A DNA stretch of 63,422 nucleotides, taken from NCBI GenBank assembly GCA_013288555.1, contig JABDBQ010000012.1:1-63422 (forward strand). The letters are read 5' to 3'. The translations under genes were made by a program, and so were the position numbers. Positions within the stretch are counted from its first letter, which is position 1; every line of letters starts with the position of its first letter. Shown piece after piece: positions 1 through 9,388 of the stretch. This DNA is from Bacteroidota bacterium (lineage in GTDB: Bacteria; Bacteroidota; Bacteroidia; CAILMK01). The notes under the pieces are model-generated. The model worked only from the letters and a program-made list of their open reading frames with translations, searched no databases and had not been told where the DNA came from.

Positions 1-121
1 AATTCGAAAAATCTTACGCTTTCAAAATTTCAATTTTTAATAAGACAGATGATAAATTGTACGTTAACCAATAAATATCTTACTTTAGTATTGAAAATCT
101 GACTTTATAATTCAAAACGAT

Positions 122-547
122 ATGATTCGAATTCAAATTATCAAGGATAATGAAATGCTGAGAATGGCTTTTGCTATTCGTCAAAAAGTATTTGTGGAAG
201 AACAAAAAGTAGATCCTAGACTGGAATACGATGAATTTGAAGGAATTAGTACACATTTTCTTGCATACGAAAACAATATTCCTGTAGGTGCCGCCAGATG
301 GAGAAAAACTGCGAATGGGATCAAACTGGAGCGCTTTGCAGTAATGCTTTCTCACAGAAACAAAGGCATAGGGAAAGCCCTTCTGAAGGCTGCTCTGGAT
401 AATATAAAAAACCCGGATTACAAACCCATTTATCTTCATGCGCAGAATCAGGTGATTCCTTTTTATGAGAAATTCGGCTTTGTGGTTGACGGTGAAGAGT
501 TTGAAGAGGCCGGAATCCTGCATCACAAAATGACATACAAACCATAG
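122..547 (+). CDS. GNAT family N-acetyltransferase (ElaA-like)
   Basis: A 141-residue single-domain acyl-CoA-dependent N-acetyltransferase, probably cytosolic. The N-terminal RQKVFVEEQ stretch (about residues 20-28) is typical of ElaA-like GNATs. The acetyl-CoA pyrophosphate-binding loop is RNKGIGKAL (about 79-87), and PFYEKFGF with a C-terminal GILHHKM match motif B and the end of the fold. The substrate cannot be deduced. It ends 6 bases before the TTG start of the ComEC-like gene, so the two are probably co-transcribed. The first 121 bases of the window upstream are AT-rich and show no clear gene. Confidence 0.85.
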   Translation: MIRIQIIKDNEMLRMAFAIRQKVFVEEQKVDPRLEYDEFEGISTHFLAYENNIPVGAARWRKTANGIKLERFAVMLSHRNKGIGKALLKAALDNIKNPDYKPIYLHAQNQVIPFYEKFGFVVDGEEFEEAGILHHKMTYKP

Positions 548-553
548 ATAAAA

Positions 554-2725
554 TTGAAAAGGCTTGCGTATCAGACTCCTATGATAAGGGTATTGCTGCC
601 TTTTGGAACTGGCACCCTGATCGCAGCAACCTTATTGAAAGGCAATGATTCTATAACACTTGCTTTCTTATTGTGTCTTGCAGGGATTGGATTTCTGGGA
701 TACAAATTATTCATAAATCAACAAGCCCGAAAAAAAGAAATAGCAGCGGCTTCAATATATTACAGAAACCGATGGATAAACGGAATAATCCTGTTAACTA
801 TGGCATTAGCTGCCGGTTCAGTGAATGTATGGTTGCATACGGCAATCAATAACCCCGGCTTTTTTGCGGATTCTATTTCACAGAATGACAATGCATGGGT
901 CCAAATAACAGTACCCTTGCAGGATAAAGGTGCTTACTATAAAACTACTGCAAAAATCATAGCCCTGGGAACAAAAACAAGGATGCATTCAGCTAACGGA
1001 AATTTATTAATATATTTTCAAAAAGACAGTGCTGATCAATACCCGGTATATGGAGATCAGGTAATAATAAAGAATAAAATAGTCCCACTTAAAACCTCAG
1101 AAAACCCTGGGGATTTTGATTTCAAAACCTATATGTCTTACCAGGATATATATCATTCGGCATATCTAAAAGTTAATGAATGGCATGCTACTGGAAACAA
1201 TGCCGGGAATCCATTCTGGAAATCAATTTATACCATTAATACCAGGTTAAAAAAAGAACTCTGGAATGCACTCCCTGACCCTGACCAGAGGGGTATAGCT
1301 GAGGCACTTATACTTGGAGATGAAAGTGACATTCCTAATGAAATCATGACAGAATATGCCGGAACCGGGACGGTTCATATATTATCAGTAAGCGGCTTGC
1401 ATGTGGGCCTTATTCTTATTGGATTAAGCTGGATTTTTTCATTTTTAACCCTTATTCCCAATGGTAAATATATCCGGCTCATATTGATACTTGCTATCAT
1501 TTGGGCTTATGCATTTTTAACTGGCTTTTCAGCTCCTATAGCAAGGAGTGTCATTATGTTTTCTATTGTATTTATAGGAATCCATCTTGGTAGAAATACC
1601 AATATTTATAATTCCATTGCTGCCTCCGCTTTTATATTGTTGCTCATAGATCCTTTCCTTATCATGCAGGCATCCTGCCGGTTATCATTTATTGCACTCA
1701 CGGGAATCGTTTGGCTGCAACCTAAAATTGCTTCTTTTTGGCAACCCAGGCATAAAATTGTAAAATATATATGGATTATGACTGCTGCAAGCATTGCAGC
1801 ACAGATCATTACCTTCCCTGTTTCTGTTTATTATTTCAACCAGGCTTCAATCTATTTTCTGCCGGCAAACCTTATTGTTATTCCTGCATCTTTTGTCATT
1901 TTAATTATCGGTATCGCATTCGTTTTTACCGATTTAAGCATCCTTCACTGGCTGCATCATTGGTTTTCAGTTATGTTGAAATACAGCATTTATGTGTTAA
2001 ATATTATTGTAGGATATTTTAATCATTTGCCTGGTTCTACCTGGAAGGGCTTATACATTAGTAGGTTAGAATCTGTTTTACTATTCTGTTTTATTGTTAT
2101 TTGTATTTCAGGATTTATCTATAGAAAAAAAATGTTTTTAGGCGCTGGTCTTATTCTTGGTATTCTTTTTTTTTCAACACGTAATATTGCTATTTTCAAC
2201 CGGTTGTCAGGCAAATCAATGGCTTTTTTCACTGCAGGCAGCAAACATACGGTTATCACCTTGAAGGAACATAATCAACTATTTGTGTTGACTGATACAG
2301 GTTTTACAAATGATAAACAGCTTATGAAATTTCATATAAACTCTTATGCTGCGGAAAATTATATAAGGCCTGAAAATATTGTATGCGTTAATCCTGAAAT
2401 AAACCATAAATTTAGCGGAGAAAATATGATGGTGCAAGGTTCATTAATCGGGTTTTATAATAAAACTGCTTTGGTAATAAACTCAAAAACATATATCAAA
2501 TCTTTGATTTCTAATGCTGCCCCTATGGAAATTGACGCCCTGGTTTTATCAGATAACCCTTCAATCGGGCTATCCGAATTATATAAAAAATTCAGGTTTA
2601 AAAGCGTTGTTGCAGCATCCGGAAATAAAACTGCTAATATCAGGGACTGGGAAACCATATGCATTGAAAACAATATCCCATTCACCAACCTCCAAAACAA
2701 TGACTATATTGACATTCCCATCTAA
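554..2725 (+). CDS. ComEC/Rec2-family membrane protein
   Basis: A 723-residue polytopic membrane protein of the ComEC/Rec2 DNA-uptake channel family. Two N-terminal membrane segments are followed by an extracytoplasmic soluble domain (about 100-230), then the competence domain with the family signature SVSGLHVGLI (278-287) and many hydrophobic helices to about 550. The C-terminal part (560-723) sits where other ComEC proteins have a metallo-beta-lactamase domain, but it has no HxHxDH motif; ALVLSDNPS occupies about the expected place. A nuclease activity is therefore unlikely. The start is a TTG 6 bases after the GNAT gene. Role in DNA uptake is inferred from family only. Confidence 0.85.
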   Translation: MKRLAYQTPMIRVLLPFGTGTLIAATLLKGNDSITLAFLLCLAGIGFLGYKLFINQQARKKEIAAASIYYRNRWINGIILLTMALAAGSVNVWLHTAINNPGFFADSISQNDNAWVQITVPLQDKGAYYKTTAKIIALGTKTRMHSANGNLLIYFQKDSADQYPVYGDQVIIKNKIVPLKTSENPGDFDFKTYMSYQDIYHSAYLKVNEWHATGNNAGNPFWKSIYTINTRLKKELWNALPDPDQRGIAEALILGDESDIPNEIMTEYAGTGTVHILSVSGLHVGLILIGLSWIFSFLTLIPNGKYIRLILILAIIWAYAFLTGFSAPIARSVIMFSIVFIGIHLGRNTNIYNSIAASAFILLLIDPFLIMQASCRLSFIALTGIVWLQPKIASFWQPRHKIVKYIWIMTAASIAAQIITFPVSVYYFNQASIYFLPANLIVIPASFVILIIGIAFVFTDLSILHWLHHWFSVMLKYSIYVLNIIVGYFNHLPGSTWKGLYISRLESVLLFCFIVICISGFIYRKKMFLGAGLILGILFFSTRNIAIFNRLSGKSMAFFTAGSKHTVITLKEHNQLFVLTDTGFTNDKQLMKFHINSYAAENYIRPENIVCVNPEINHKFSGENMMVQGSLIGFYNKTALVINSKTYIKSLISNAAPMEIDALVLSDNPSIGLSELYKKFRFKSVVAASGNKTANIRDWETICIENNIPFTNLQNNDYIDIPI

Positions 2726-2746
2726 CGAACATATAAAAACGATACC

Positions 2747-3520
2747 ATGGAATTTGTATTGACACGCAAAAACGGTAAAATCTTTGAAATCATCCTCAAC
2801 CGCTTCGAAAAGCGGAACGCCTTGAACAGCTTATTTGTACAGGAACTCACTGTAGCGTTTTTAGAAGCTGACAAAGACCCGGAGGTACGTGTAGTCATCC
2901 TTAAGGCAATCGGCAAGGTGTTCAGCGCGGGGGCAGATCTGGAATACCTCCAGCAGCTGCAGAACAACAGTTTAGAGGCAAACCTTGAAGATTCAACCCA
3001 GTTAAAAAACCTCTTTAAATTCATTTATCTGCAAAAGAAGCTGGTTATCGCACAGGTGGAAGGCCATGCCATTGCAGGCGGTAGCGGACTTGTAACTGTT
3101 TGCGATATGGCATTTAGTGTTCCGGATGCGATGTTTGGGTATACTGAAGTAAAGATCGGGTTTATACCCGCCATTGTTATGTATTTTCTTTTAAGGAAGG
3201 TTGGTGAATCAAAAGCCAGGGAAATGCTTCTCACCGGGAAATTATTTAATGCCGAGTATATGAAACAAATTGGTATTGTAAACGAAATTATCCAACCTGA
3301 TAAAATTGATGATTATGTGATGGCGTATGCAGAAAAGATAGCAAATGAAACTTCCGCCAATTCTATAGCCGTTACAAGGGCCATGATTGCCGAAATACAA
3401 ACTTTCAGGCCTTTTGATGCCTTAAATTATGCGGCTGAACTGAACGCGAGAGTGAGGATGCATGAAGACTGCAAGAAAGGAATTGCTGCGTTTCTGGACA
3501 AAGGAGAAGTGGTCTGGTAA
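2747..3520 (+). CDS. Enoyl-CoA hydratase/isomerase family protein
   Basis: A 257-residue crotonase-fold enzyme, expected to act on acyl-CoA thioesters in the cytosol. FSAGADL (59-65) and EGHAIAGGSGL (105-115) build the oxyanion hole. The residue aligned with the first catalytic glutamate of rat crotonase (Glu144) is Gly114; the second is kept as Glu134 in FGYTEV. This pattern fits isomerases or atypical members better than a standard hydratase, so the reaction is not assigned. It follows the ComEC-like gene by 21 bases and is closed by a strong hairpin at 3574-3609. Confidence 0.88.
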   Translation: MEFVLTRKNGKIFEIILNRFEKRNALNSLFVQELTVAFLEADKDPEVRVVILKAIGKVFSAGADLEYLQQLQNNSLEANLEDSTQLKNLFKFIYLQKKLVIAQVEGHAIAGGSGLVTVCDMAFSVPDAMFGYTEVKIGFIPAIVMYFLLRKVGESKAREMLLTGKLFNAEYMKQIGIVNEIIQPDKIDDYVMAYAEKIANETSANSIAVTRAMIAEIQTFRPFDALNYAAELNARVRMHEDCKKGIAAFLDKGEVVW

Positions 3521-3573
3521 GAAAGGGGTAAGGCATCAGGAGTTAGGGGTTAGTAAACAAAAGCTCTAAAAAT

Positions 3574-3609
3574 AAAAATGGCCGTCTCAAGTATGAGACG
3601 GCCATTTTT
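3574..3609. terminator. Bidirectional terminator hairpin
   Basis: A perfect 16-bp stem (aaaaatggccgtctca at 3574-3589 with its complement at 3594-3609) closes on a 4-base loop, agta. A-tracts on one side and T-tracts on the other make it work on both strands. It lies between the convergent enoyl-CoA hydratase and sorting-domain genes. Confidence 0.85.
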
Positions 3610-3628
3610 ATATATTGATAATTACCGG

Positions 3629-5017
3629 TTAGTTATGAGCTACCGTAAATTTAAGTGTTTTAGCAAAGCTGCCAGCATTGATGCTGTACAAATAAACACC
3701 TTCTTTCAGGTTATCTGTATTGAATGCAATGTTATGTGTTCCTTGTGCATACTGACCGTTAGCAAGAACGGCAACTTCATGGCCTAGAATATCATAAAGT
3801 GTAATTTTTACCTGTTCTGTATTGCCTAATGCAAAACTCAGGTTTGCAGTACCATTTGCAGGGTTTGGATATACATTACCAAGGATATAACCTTTAGGAT
3901 CAACTGGAGCCTGATTGATAGCCGCATCATTAGGCGCACTCAAATAGAATGCAGAATACACAACTTCATCAAAAGCATTCCATGCTGTACCGGGAATATA
4001 AAAACCATTCCATCCCGGATCTTTTCCGTAACGATTGCCACCAGGAATATGGGTAAGAACACCATTCACGGTTTCATAAGCCGTAGATTGAACGGTAAGA
4101 CTCATTTCATAGTTGTTGGTACCATTCGCTTTATTGGTAAGCTGATCTTTACCGGCATCCTGGCTTACGAACATCTTGAAATGGCTATGTAAGTTTTTAG
4201 GCGTTGGTTTAAATGATTCATCAATGGTATCACCCAATTTCCATTTGAATCCCGGGCGATAGCTCACGGTAAATGCGAAAAGATCCCTGTTATAACCGTT
4301 TTTCTTGTTGGTTACAAGGTTTAAAGGAACGCCGGTTGCACCGTTGGTAGGAATATTAATTTCAGCCAGTGTGCTTGAAGAATCTTTTTGTCCAAGAACA
4401 TATTTAACCGTTTTACCCGGAATATAAGTACCTGAACCCAGGTTTGATTGATAAAGGTATTTCACTGTAGCATAAGGCTCATTGTTAGGAGCCTGAAAAA
4501 CGCCTGTATCTATACCTGAAGTTTTTATTGTATAAAACTGAAATATCAGCGTATCATGCACCAGGCCATCTGATGACAAACTGTCTTTTTCAGGCACATA
4601 GTGGTATCTGTAAAGGCATGCTACTGAATCAACATTATATGTATTAAACAATGAAAGTGCAGAATCATAATTAGGACTCATCGGGTCAAATACTTCACCG
4701 AGACCCTGCGTTGTAATATAACCAAGCTGTGTAGTACCGCTGGTATTGGTAAATGAAGTCTGTACCGTAGAATCTGAGAAAACATCTGTGTAATAGTTGG
4801 TATATGTAAATGGCGCATTGTTTTTTGCCTCGTCTACATTATCATACCATTTGCTAAGCGCATTGGCATTATTTATACTTTTAATCTGAAAAGGTTTGGC
4901 CCCATTCAGGACGCCCGGAGCCACCGGAATCAGTTTATGTGGCGGAACCATCATTGTTTGTCCCATTGCATACATCCCAAGGGCGGATAACAACAGGGTG
5001 AGTAATACTTTTCTCAT
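3629..5017 (-). CDS. Secreted protein with type A type IX sorting domain
   Basis: A 462-residue protein with an N-terminal signal peptide (MRKVLLTLLLSALGMYAMGQ) and a C-terminal type A T9SS sorting domain (about 375-462; VYPNPANGTANLSF, then VKITLYDILGHEVAVL and KEGVYLYSINAG). It is expected to cross the outer membrane through the type IX system and be anchored or released. The central 350 residues have no recognised domain; they are rich in Ser, Thr, Asn and Tyr, as in beta-sheet extracellular proteins. No neighbouring gene hints at a role. Confidence 0.85.
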   Translation of the reverse strand: MRKVLLTLLLSALGMYAMGQTMMVPPHKLIPVAPGVLNGAKPFQIKSINNANALSKWYDNVDEAKNNAPFTYTNYYTDVFSDSTVQTSFTNTSGTTQLGYITTQGLGEVFDPMSPNYDSALSLFNTYNVDSVACLYRYHYVPEKDSLSSDGLVHDTLIFQFYTIKTSGIDTGVFQAPNNEPYATVKYLYQSNLGSGTYIPGKTVKYVLGQKDSSSTLAEINIPTNGATGVPLNLVTNKKNGYNRDLFAFTVSYRPGFKWKLGDTIDESFKPTPKNLHSHFKMFVSQDAGKDQLTNKANGTNNYEMSLTVQSTAYETVNGVLTHIPGGNRYGKDPGWNGFYIPGTAWNAFDEVVYSAFYLSAPNDAAINQAPVDPKGYILGNVYPNPANGTANLSFALGNTEQVKITLYDILGHEVAVLANGQYAQGTHNIAFNTDNLKEGVYLYSINAGSFAKTLKFTVAHN

Positions 5018-5148
5018 AGTGAAAATGCTTTTAAATTTTATATTTGAAAGGCAAAGTTAAAACAAAATATATTATACAGAAACAAACCAACTAAAACATT
5101 TATCTCAATTTATCGGGAAATTTTTTCAGGCCACAATCTTGTGGGAAC

Positions 5149-7176
5149 CTATTTTTCAACCCAATAGCCGTCTTCTTTCACAAGATTTATCAGCTCTTCC
5201 AAAGCGTTTTCTCCGGGTATATTGCGCTTTACGACATCTTTTCCGCGGTATAAAGTAATTTTTCCAGGCCCCGTTCCTACATATCCGTAATCGGCATCAG
5301 CCATTTCTCCCGGACCATTTACAATACAACCCATTATCGCAATTTTTACGCCTTTCAGATGGTCTGTTTTCGCCCGGATTAAAGCAGTAGTTTCCTGCAA
5401 ATCAAATAAAGTCCTGCCGCAGGATGGGCATGAAATATATTCCGTTTTAGAAATCCGTGTCCTGCTTGCCTGCAAAATATAAAAGAGCGTTTCATTAATA
5501 AATCGTGTTTGCAGCAGTGCTTCATCCGCCCGAGATTGATCACATATTGCAAAAATGCCATCACCAAATCCTTCGATGAGCAAGCCGCCCATATCCGCTG
5601 CGCTCTGTAGCAGAAAACTATTTTTATCGTATGGTTCATAAACTCCGAAAATAATGACCGGATTTTTGATTCCCCTACTATTTAGAACTCTAAATGCATC
5701 TCTCATGGCCTGAAGTTTATTCTCTTTTTCAGAATACAGGCAAAAAACAACCGTTTTATCATCTTTAAACGTCGAAATACTTTCCCCTGAAACATCCTCT
5801 GCCCTTAATTTGACAAAATTTAACTTTAATGAAGTATCAAAGTTGTCAATCCCGATTTTTTCGGGATTGACAACTTTGAAATATTTGTCTGTTTCAAAAA
5901 TAGGGAAGTTATTGGCCTTGTCCTCAAGTATTTGCCATGCGTCATAATCATAAATGCCCTTAGCCCCGGACGGCAGCATAAACCCTGGCACATTTTTACC
6001 AAAATAGATATAATCTGCCCCCTGTTCGCCCATATTCCATTTATCAGAAACCGGATCATACACATATCCGATAGTTCTGAGTGTAAAGGGATCAATGGGT
6101 TTAACCAGGCTCAGGTCAGCTATAACCCGTGGCACATTGTGTCCCCCGATATTGGCAATAGAAAAAGTTTCTCTTTTCGAGTAATTGAAAGGAGAATATA
6201 GGAATTCAGGATCTGTACTTAACAGGGTACCCGAATCTTTTGATTTTTCAATATTTAAATCTTTTAATTGCCTTTTCTCATACCTGCTTACAATGTCCCG
6301 CGCAACAGGTATTTCAAATTCCGGTTCTTCAGTCAGCGAAACCCTGACCGTATCTCCAAGGCCGTCTTCAAGCAATGCGCCGATACCCATGGCAGATTTA
6401 ATTCTACCTTCTTCTGCTTCTCCTGCTTCAGTAACACCAAGGTGCAAAGGATAATACAACCCTTCATCATTCATTTTTGAAACCAAAAGCCTGTATGCCT
6501 GCACCATAACCTGCGGGTTGGATGCCTTCATAGATAGCACAATCTGCCTGTAATTCAAATCTTCACAAATCCTGATAAATTCCATAGCAGACTCAACCAT
6601 TCCCATAGGCGTATCACCATATCTGTTCATGATCCTGTCAGACAGGGAACCGTGATTGGTGCCAATTCGCATGGCAGTACCGTACTCTTTACAAATCTTT
6701 ACAAGCGGCTCAAATCGCTGCCTAATACGGTCCAGTTCTGCCTCATATTCAAAATCAGAATATTCTTTTACTTCAAACTTCTTTTTATCGACATAGTTGC
6801 CCGGATTCACACGAACTTTTTCGACAATACGGGCTGCAATCTCGGCCGCATTTGGCGTGAAATGAATATCTGCAATTATTGGAGTCTTATATCCCTTTGC
6901 ACGTAGGCCATCTTTAATATTTTTCAAATTATTAGCCTCATTGATACTCGGCGCCGTTATGCGTACATATTCCGATCCTCCTTCGATCATCCTGATGCTT
7001 TGGGCAATAGTTGCTTCCGTATCCATCGTATTGGTAGTGGTCATGGATTGAAGACGAATAGGATTATTCCCACCCAGTGGTACGTTCCCAATATTTACAA
7101 CCCATGAATTCCGCCTCACATAGTGCGTCGTACTTTCACAATAAATATTTGATTTGATATAATTTTCAGGTGTCAT
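5149..7176 (-). CDS. ispG: 4-hydroxy-3-methylbut-2-enyl diphosphate synthase, long form
   Basis: IspG (GcpE) converts methylerythritol cyclodiphosphate to hydroxymethylbutenyl diphosphate in the MEP isoprenoid pathway. The N-terminal TIM barrel begins near NIGNVPLGG, and the C-terminal iron-sulfur domain has the three cluster cysteines C583 and C586 (CPSC) and C617 (MGCIVNGPGE). At 675 residues it is the long form with an extra middle domain found in Bacteroidota, Chlamydiae and plants, against about 370 in E. coli. A perfect palindrome lies in frame within the extra domain, at about residues 433-447 (see the repeat at 5837-5879). Confidence 0.96.
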   Translation of the reverse strand: MTPENYIKSNIYCESTTHYVRRNSWVVNIGNVPLGGNNPIRLQSMTTTNTMDTEATIAQSIRMIEGGSEYVRITAPSINEANNLKNIKDGLRAKGYKTPIIADIHFTPNAAEIAARIVEKVRVNPGNYVDKKKFEVKEYSDFEYEAELDRIRQRFEPLVKICKEYGTAMRIGTNHGSLSDRIMNRYGDTPMGMVESAMEFIRICEDLNYRQIVLSMKASNPQVMVQAYRLLVSKMNDEGLYYPLHLGVTEAGEAEEGRIKSAMGIGALLEDGLGDTVRVSLTEEPEFEIPVARDIVSRYEKRQLKDLNIEKSKDSGTLLSTDPEFLYSPFNYSKRETFSIANIGGHNVPRVIADLSLVKPIDPFTLRTIGYVYDPVSDKWNMGEQGADYIYFGKNVPGFMLPSGAKGIYDYDAWQILEDKANNFPIFETDKYFKVVNPEKIGIDNFDTSLKLNFVKLRAEDVSGESISTFKDDKTVVFCLYSEKENKLQAMRDAFRVLNSRGIKNPVIIFGVYEPYDKNSFLLQSAADMGGLLIEGFGDGIFAICDQSRADEALLQTRFINETLFYILQASRTRISKTEYISCPSCGRTLFDLQETTALIRAKTDHLKGVKIAIMGCIVNGPGEMADADYGYVGTGPGKITLYRGKDVVKRNIPGENALEELINLVKEDGYWVEK
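5837..5879. repeat. Palindromic element in frame inside ispG
   Basis: Perfect inverted repeat with 19-base arms, tcaaagttgtcaatcccga (5837-5855) and its complement (5861-5879), around a five-T loop. It lies wholly within the ispG reading frame and encodes part of the middle domain on the minus strand (around VVNPEKIGIDNF). The arm core, TTGtCAATCCCGA, resembles the intergenic hairpin at 26050-26087 (TTGaCAATCCCGA). A 19-bp perfect palindrome in coding sequence is hard to explain by chance. Confidence 0.8.
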
Positions 7177-7269
7177 ATGGGGTACCTATAACGAGGGGTA
7201 TGCAAAGAGTATGCAAAATTAGTAAAAAGGAGCCGAGGAGACGTAATTTCTTTGACATGCGTATCAGAT

Positions 7270-7833
7270 TCAATCAGCATTTCCGCCCAATCGCCACGCT
7301 TCATATATCCCCAGCAACGATTTACCACTTATATAGCAGAATCCTCCCCCAATGAGCCATAATGCATATCCTGTAACCTGGGCTCCATTAAAATCCTCTT
7401 TAAAAACATATTGAAAGCCTTTGGTGAGCAACAACATGCCAATAACCATTAAAGAAAAGAAAATGGCAAAAGCCGCTGCTTGTTTGGCATGGAAAGCAGC
7501 CTTTGAAAATGTCCGCGCTTCAAATCTATCATATTGCATATTGGAATACATCCTGGCCCTCATAGCGGCGCGACGCTGCGTTTTTTCATATTCCGCTTTG
7601 CTTATCCATTGGCCTGCTGGTGAGAATTCCTCTCTTAATAGCTGATCGTACATTTTACGTTTAATAGGATCAATAAGGGTATCATATGCAATATAGAGCA
7701 TCCTGAATTTTTCCCCTGCGTCCGTATCGGAATTGATATCAGGGTGAAAAAGCTTGGCACGTATCCGGAAGGCGTTTTTGATTTCAAAAGCGCTGGCTGA
7801 TGCAGTAATTCCTAATAGACTGTAAAAATCCAC
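7270..7833 (-). CDS. J-domain membrane protein
   Basis: A 187-residue protein with an N-terminal DnaJ-type J domain (1-65), complete with the HPD motif at residues 30-32 that stimulates Hsp70 ATPase. The rest is a short basic linker (about 75-115) and two hydrophobic segments (about 120-140 and 150-172), so the J domain probably faces the cytosol at the inner membrane and recruits DnaK there. There is no zinc-finger or substrate-binding DnaJ region. It is 93 bases upstream of ispG on the same strand. Confidence 0.8.
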   Translation of the reverse strand: MDFYSLLGITASASAFEIKNAFRIRAKLFHPDINSDTDAGEKFRMLYIAYDTLIDPIKRKMYDQLLREEFSPAGQWISKAEYEKTQRRAAMRARMYSNMQYDRFEARTFSKAAFHAKQAAAFAIFFSLMVIGMLLLTKGFQYVFKEDFNGAQVTGYALWLIGGGFCYISGKSLLGIYEAWRLGGNAD

Positions 7834-7889
7834 CTGATAAAATTAGTTTATATCTGAGAAACCAAAAAAAAGAATTGCTGGTTTCAAAT

Positions 7890-8465
7890 TTATTGAAGCT
7901 CTTTGGATAACAAAATCCTATATCCGAATATTCCTACGGCTGTCGTCATAACTGCGAGTTTGGGACTGCCCTCAAATTTTTGTTCTTCAGAACCCCGAAA
8001 CCTTAACATCCCGGGAAAATAATTATAAGCCGATGCCGGCACAAATTTCGGTCCAGAATCCTGTTTTGAAAGTGTAACCGAAACAGGGAAAGGCAATTCT
8101 CTATCTTCCGGATGGGCTGTGGCTGTTTCTATCTTATAAATATCCGCTACTGGTTTGCTGTGAATCAAAAAATTACATCCCATAAGAGCCGCCGTGATGA
8201 TCAAACCCCAACCAATCATGGTGTATCCAATTAATTCTCCCAGGTATCTATTTAGTCTTTTACGAAAAGGCAAATGAAAAATAAAAACGATGGCGCCAGA
8301 CACAAACGCTATATTGAAAACTGTATCGACCCGAATCAACGTGGAGGCGCCAACATAAAAAACGACACCCAGGGCAGGAAAAACCCCAATGAGCAAAATA
8401 CTGAGCGTGAACATATTTACATCTTCTTTGTCTTTTTGCATCCGGGAATAGTATTGGAAATCCAT
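7890..8465 (-). CDS. Hypothetical membrane protein
   Basis: Not recognised. About 191 residues from the chosen ATG (MDFQYYSRMQ); an alternative ATG 33 bases upstream is possible. Three hydrophobic segments fall in the first half (FTLSILLIGVFPALG, VFNIAFVSGAIVFIF, IGYTMIGWGLIITAALMG). A polar region follows, containing a PVSVTLSKQDSG stretch that may be a beta-rich periplasmic or cytosolic part, and a final weak hydrophobic segment. It lies 56 bases upstream of the J-domain gene on the same strand, and both are membrane proteins. Confidence 0.6.
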   Translation of the reverse strand: MDFQYYSRMQKDKEDVNMFTLSILLIGVFPALGVVFYVGASTLIRVDTVFNIAFVSGAIVFIFHLPFRKRLNRYLGELIGYTMIGWGLIITAALMGCNFLIHSKPVADIYKIETATAHPEDRELPFPVSVTLSKQDSGPKFVPASAYNYFPGMLRFRGSEEQKFEGSPKLAVMTTAVGIFGYRILLSKELQ

Positions 8466-8523
8466 GCGCAAATTAATACTTTCGACGTTATGCCTCAAAT
8501 AAACCGTCTATGTATAGTTGGCC

Positions 8524-8531
8524 TATATTTG
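8524..8531 (+). promoter_or_regulatory. Candidate Bacteroidota -7 element
   Basis: TATATTTG matches TANNTTTG and lies 12 bases before the ATG of the 275-residue gene. No -33 element is clear at the usual distance, so this is a weak call. Confidence 0.3.
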
Positions 8532-8543
8532 TATTGAATTAAA

Positions 8544-9371
8544 ATGAAAAAAAGGCATAAACAAAACGTATTGAGTACGATATCATTGCTTGCAATAATG
8601 ATACTGATGGGAATGGTATATAAAGCCAGTGCCCAGGAAATATATTTTTGCAGCAATATTTCTGATAAAGGAGAGCCAATAGGAGCTTCTGTGTCATGGA
8701 CTCTTAGTGATAAAGGCGGCTATATTTATATTTATTACACAAATCATAAAAAACACATCAAAAGCAAAAGTCTCATTGCCCGAATCATGAAAAAAACTGG
8801 AGGTAATTACGTGAATTATGAAAGACGTGCCATGGAATTGGAAAATGATAACACATTTGCTTCCCTTGATTACCAGTTTATTGAAGCAGGGAACTACAAG
8901 GTTACTGTTCAAGACAATACAGGCAAAGACCTGGCAATCAGTTACCTGACAATCATAACAATTAACAAGGCAGAACCAAATGCAATTGACAGTTTAACAA
9001 GGGACAGGCAAACAGCGGAGCATTCCAAAGATCCGGCCAGGGGTTATTATCATGCGAGGACCATATTCTGCAAAACCATTTTAAATGGATTGCCCACAGA
9101 TACAGGTTCCGTTTTCGCCGCAGGCGAAGTGAATGTGATTGTCGTTAATAACCAGCCTCTTGCAGCCGATAGCATGATTGTGGATGTTTTCAAAAAAGGG
9201 TACGAAAGTGAAAAATATCCGATATATATCACAACCAAAACCATGAAAATAGACAGAAACCAGAACCGGGCCGGTTTTATATTAAACATTGACCAGACCG
9301 GACAATATAAGATTGTTTCATACAATGGCCGAAGCCAGACTATTTCAGAAGGTTATCTTACAATCAGGTAA
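8544..9371 (+). CDS. Hypothetical secreted protein
   Basis: Not recognised. A 275-residue protein with a basic N-terminus and a hydrophobic segment (ISLLAIMILMGMVYKASAQ) that looks like a signal peptide ending near residue 30. The mature part appears to be two related beta-rich halves of about 110 residues. Each begins with a charged loop and ends in a YKVT / YKIVSYNG strand followed by SYLTI / GYLTIR, which suggests an internal duplication of an Ig-like fold. It is convergent with the giant 9389-14305 gene, with only 17 bases between them. Confidence 0.6.
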   Translation: MKKRHKQNVLSTISLLAIMILMGMVYKASAQEIYFCSNISDKGEPIGASVSWTLSDKGGYIYIYYTNHKKHIKSKSLIARIMKKTGGNYVNYERRAMELENDNTFASLDYQFIEAGNYKVTVQDNTGKDLAISYLTIITINKAEPNAIDSLTRDRQTAEHSKDPARGYYHARTIFCKTILNGLPTDTGSVFAAGEVNVIVVNNQPLAADSMIVDVFKKGYESEKYPIYITTKTMKIDRNQNRAGFILNIDQTGQYKIVSYNGRSQTISEGYLTIR

Positions 9372-9388
9372 GGAATTCTTCCCTATCA

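Noticed and set aside
3574-3609. Palindrome at 3574-3609 as a mobile repeat
   Set aside because: It has A- and T-tracts on the two sides and sits between convergent genes, so a terminator explains it better.
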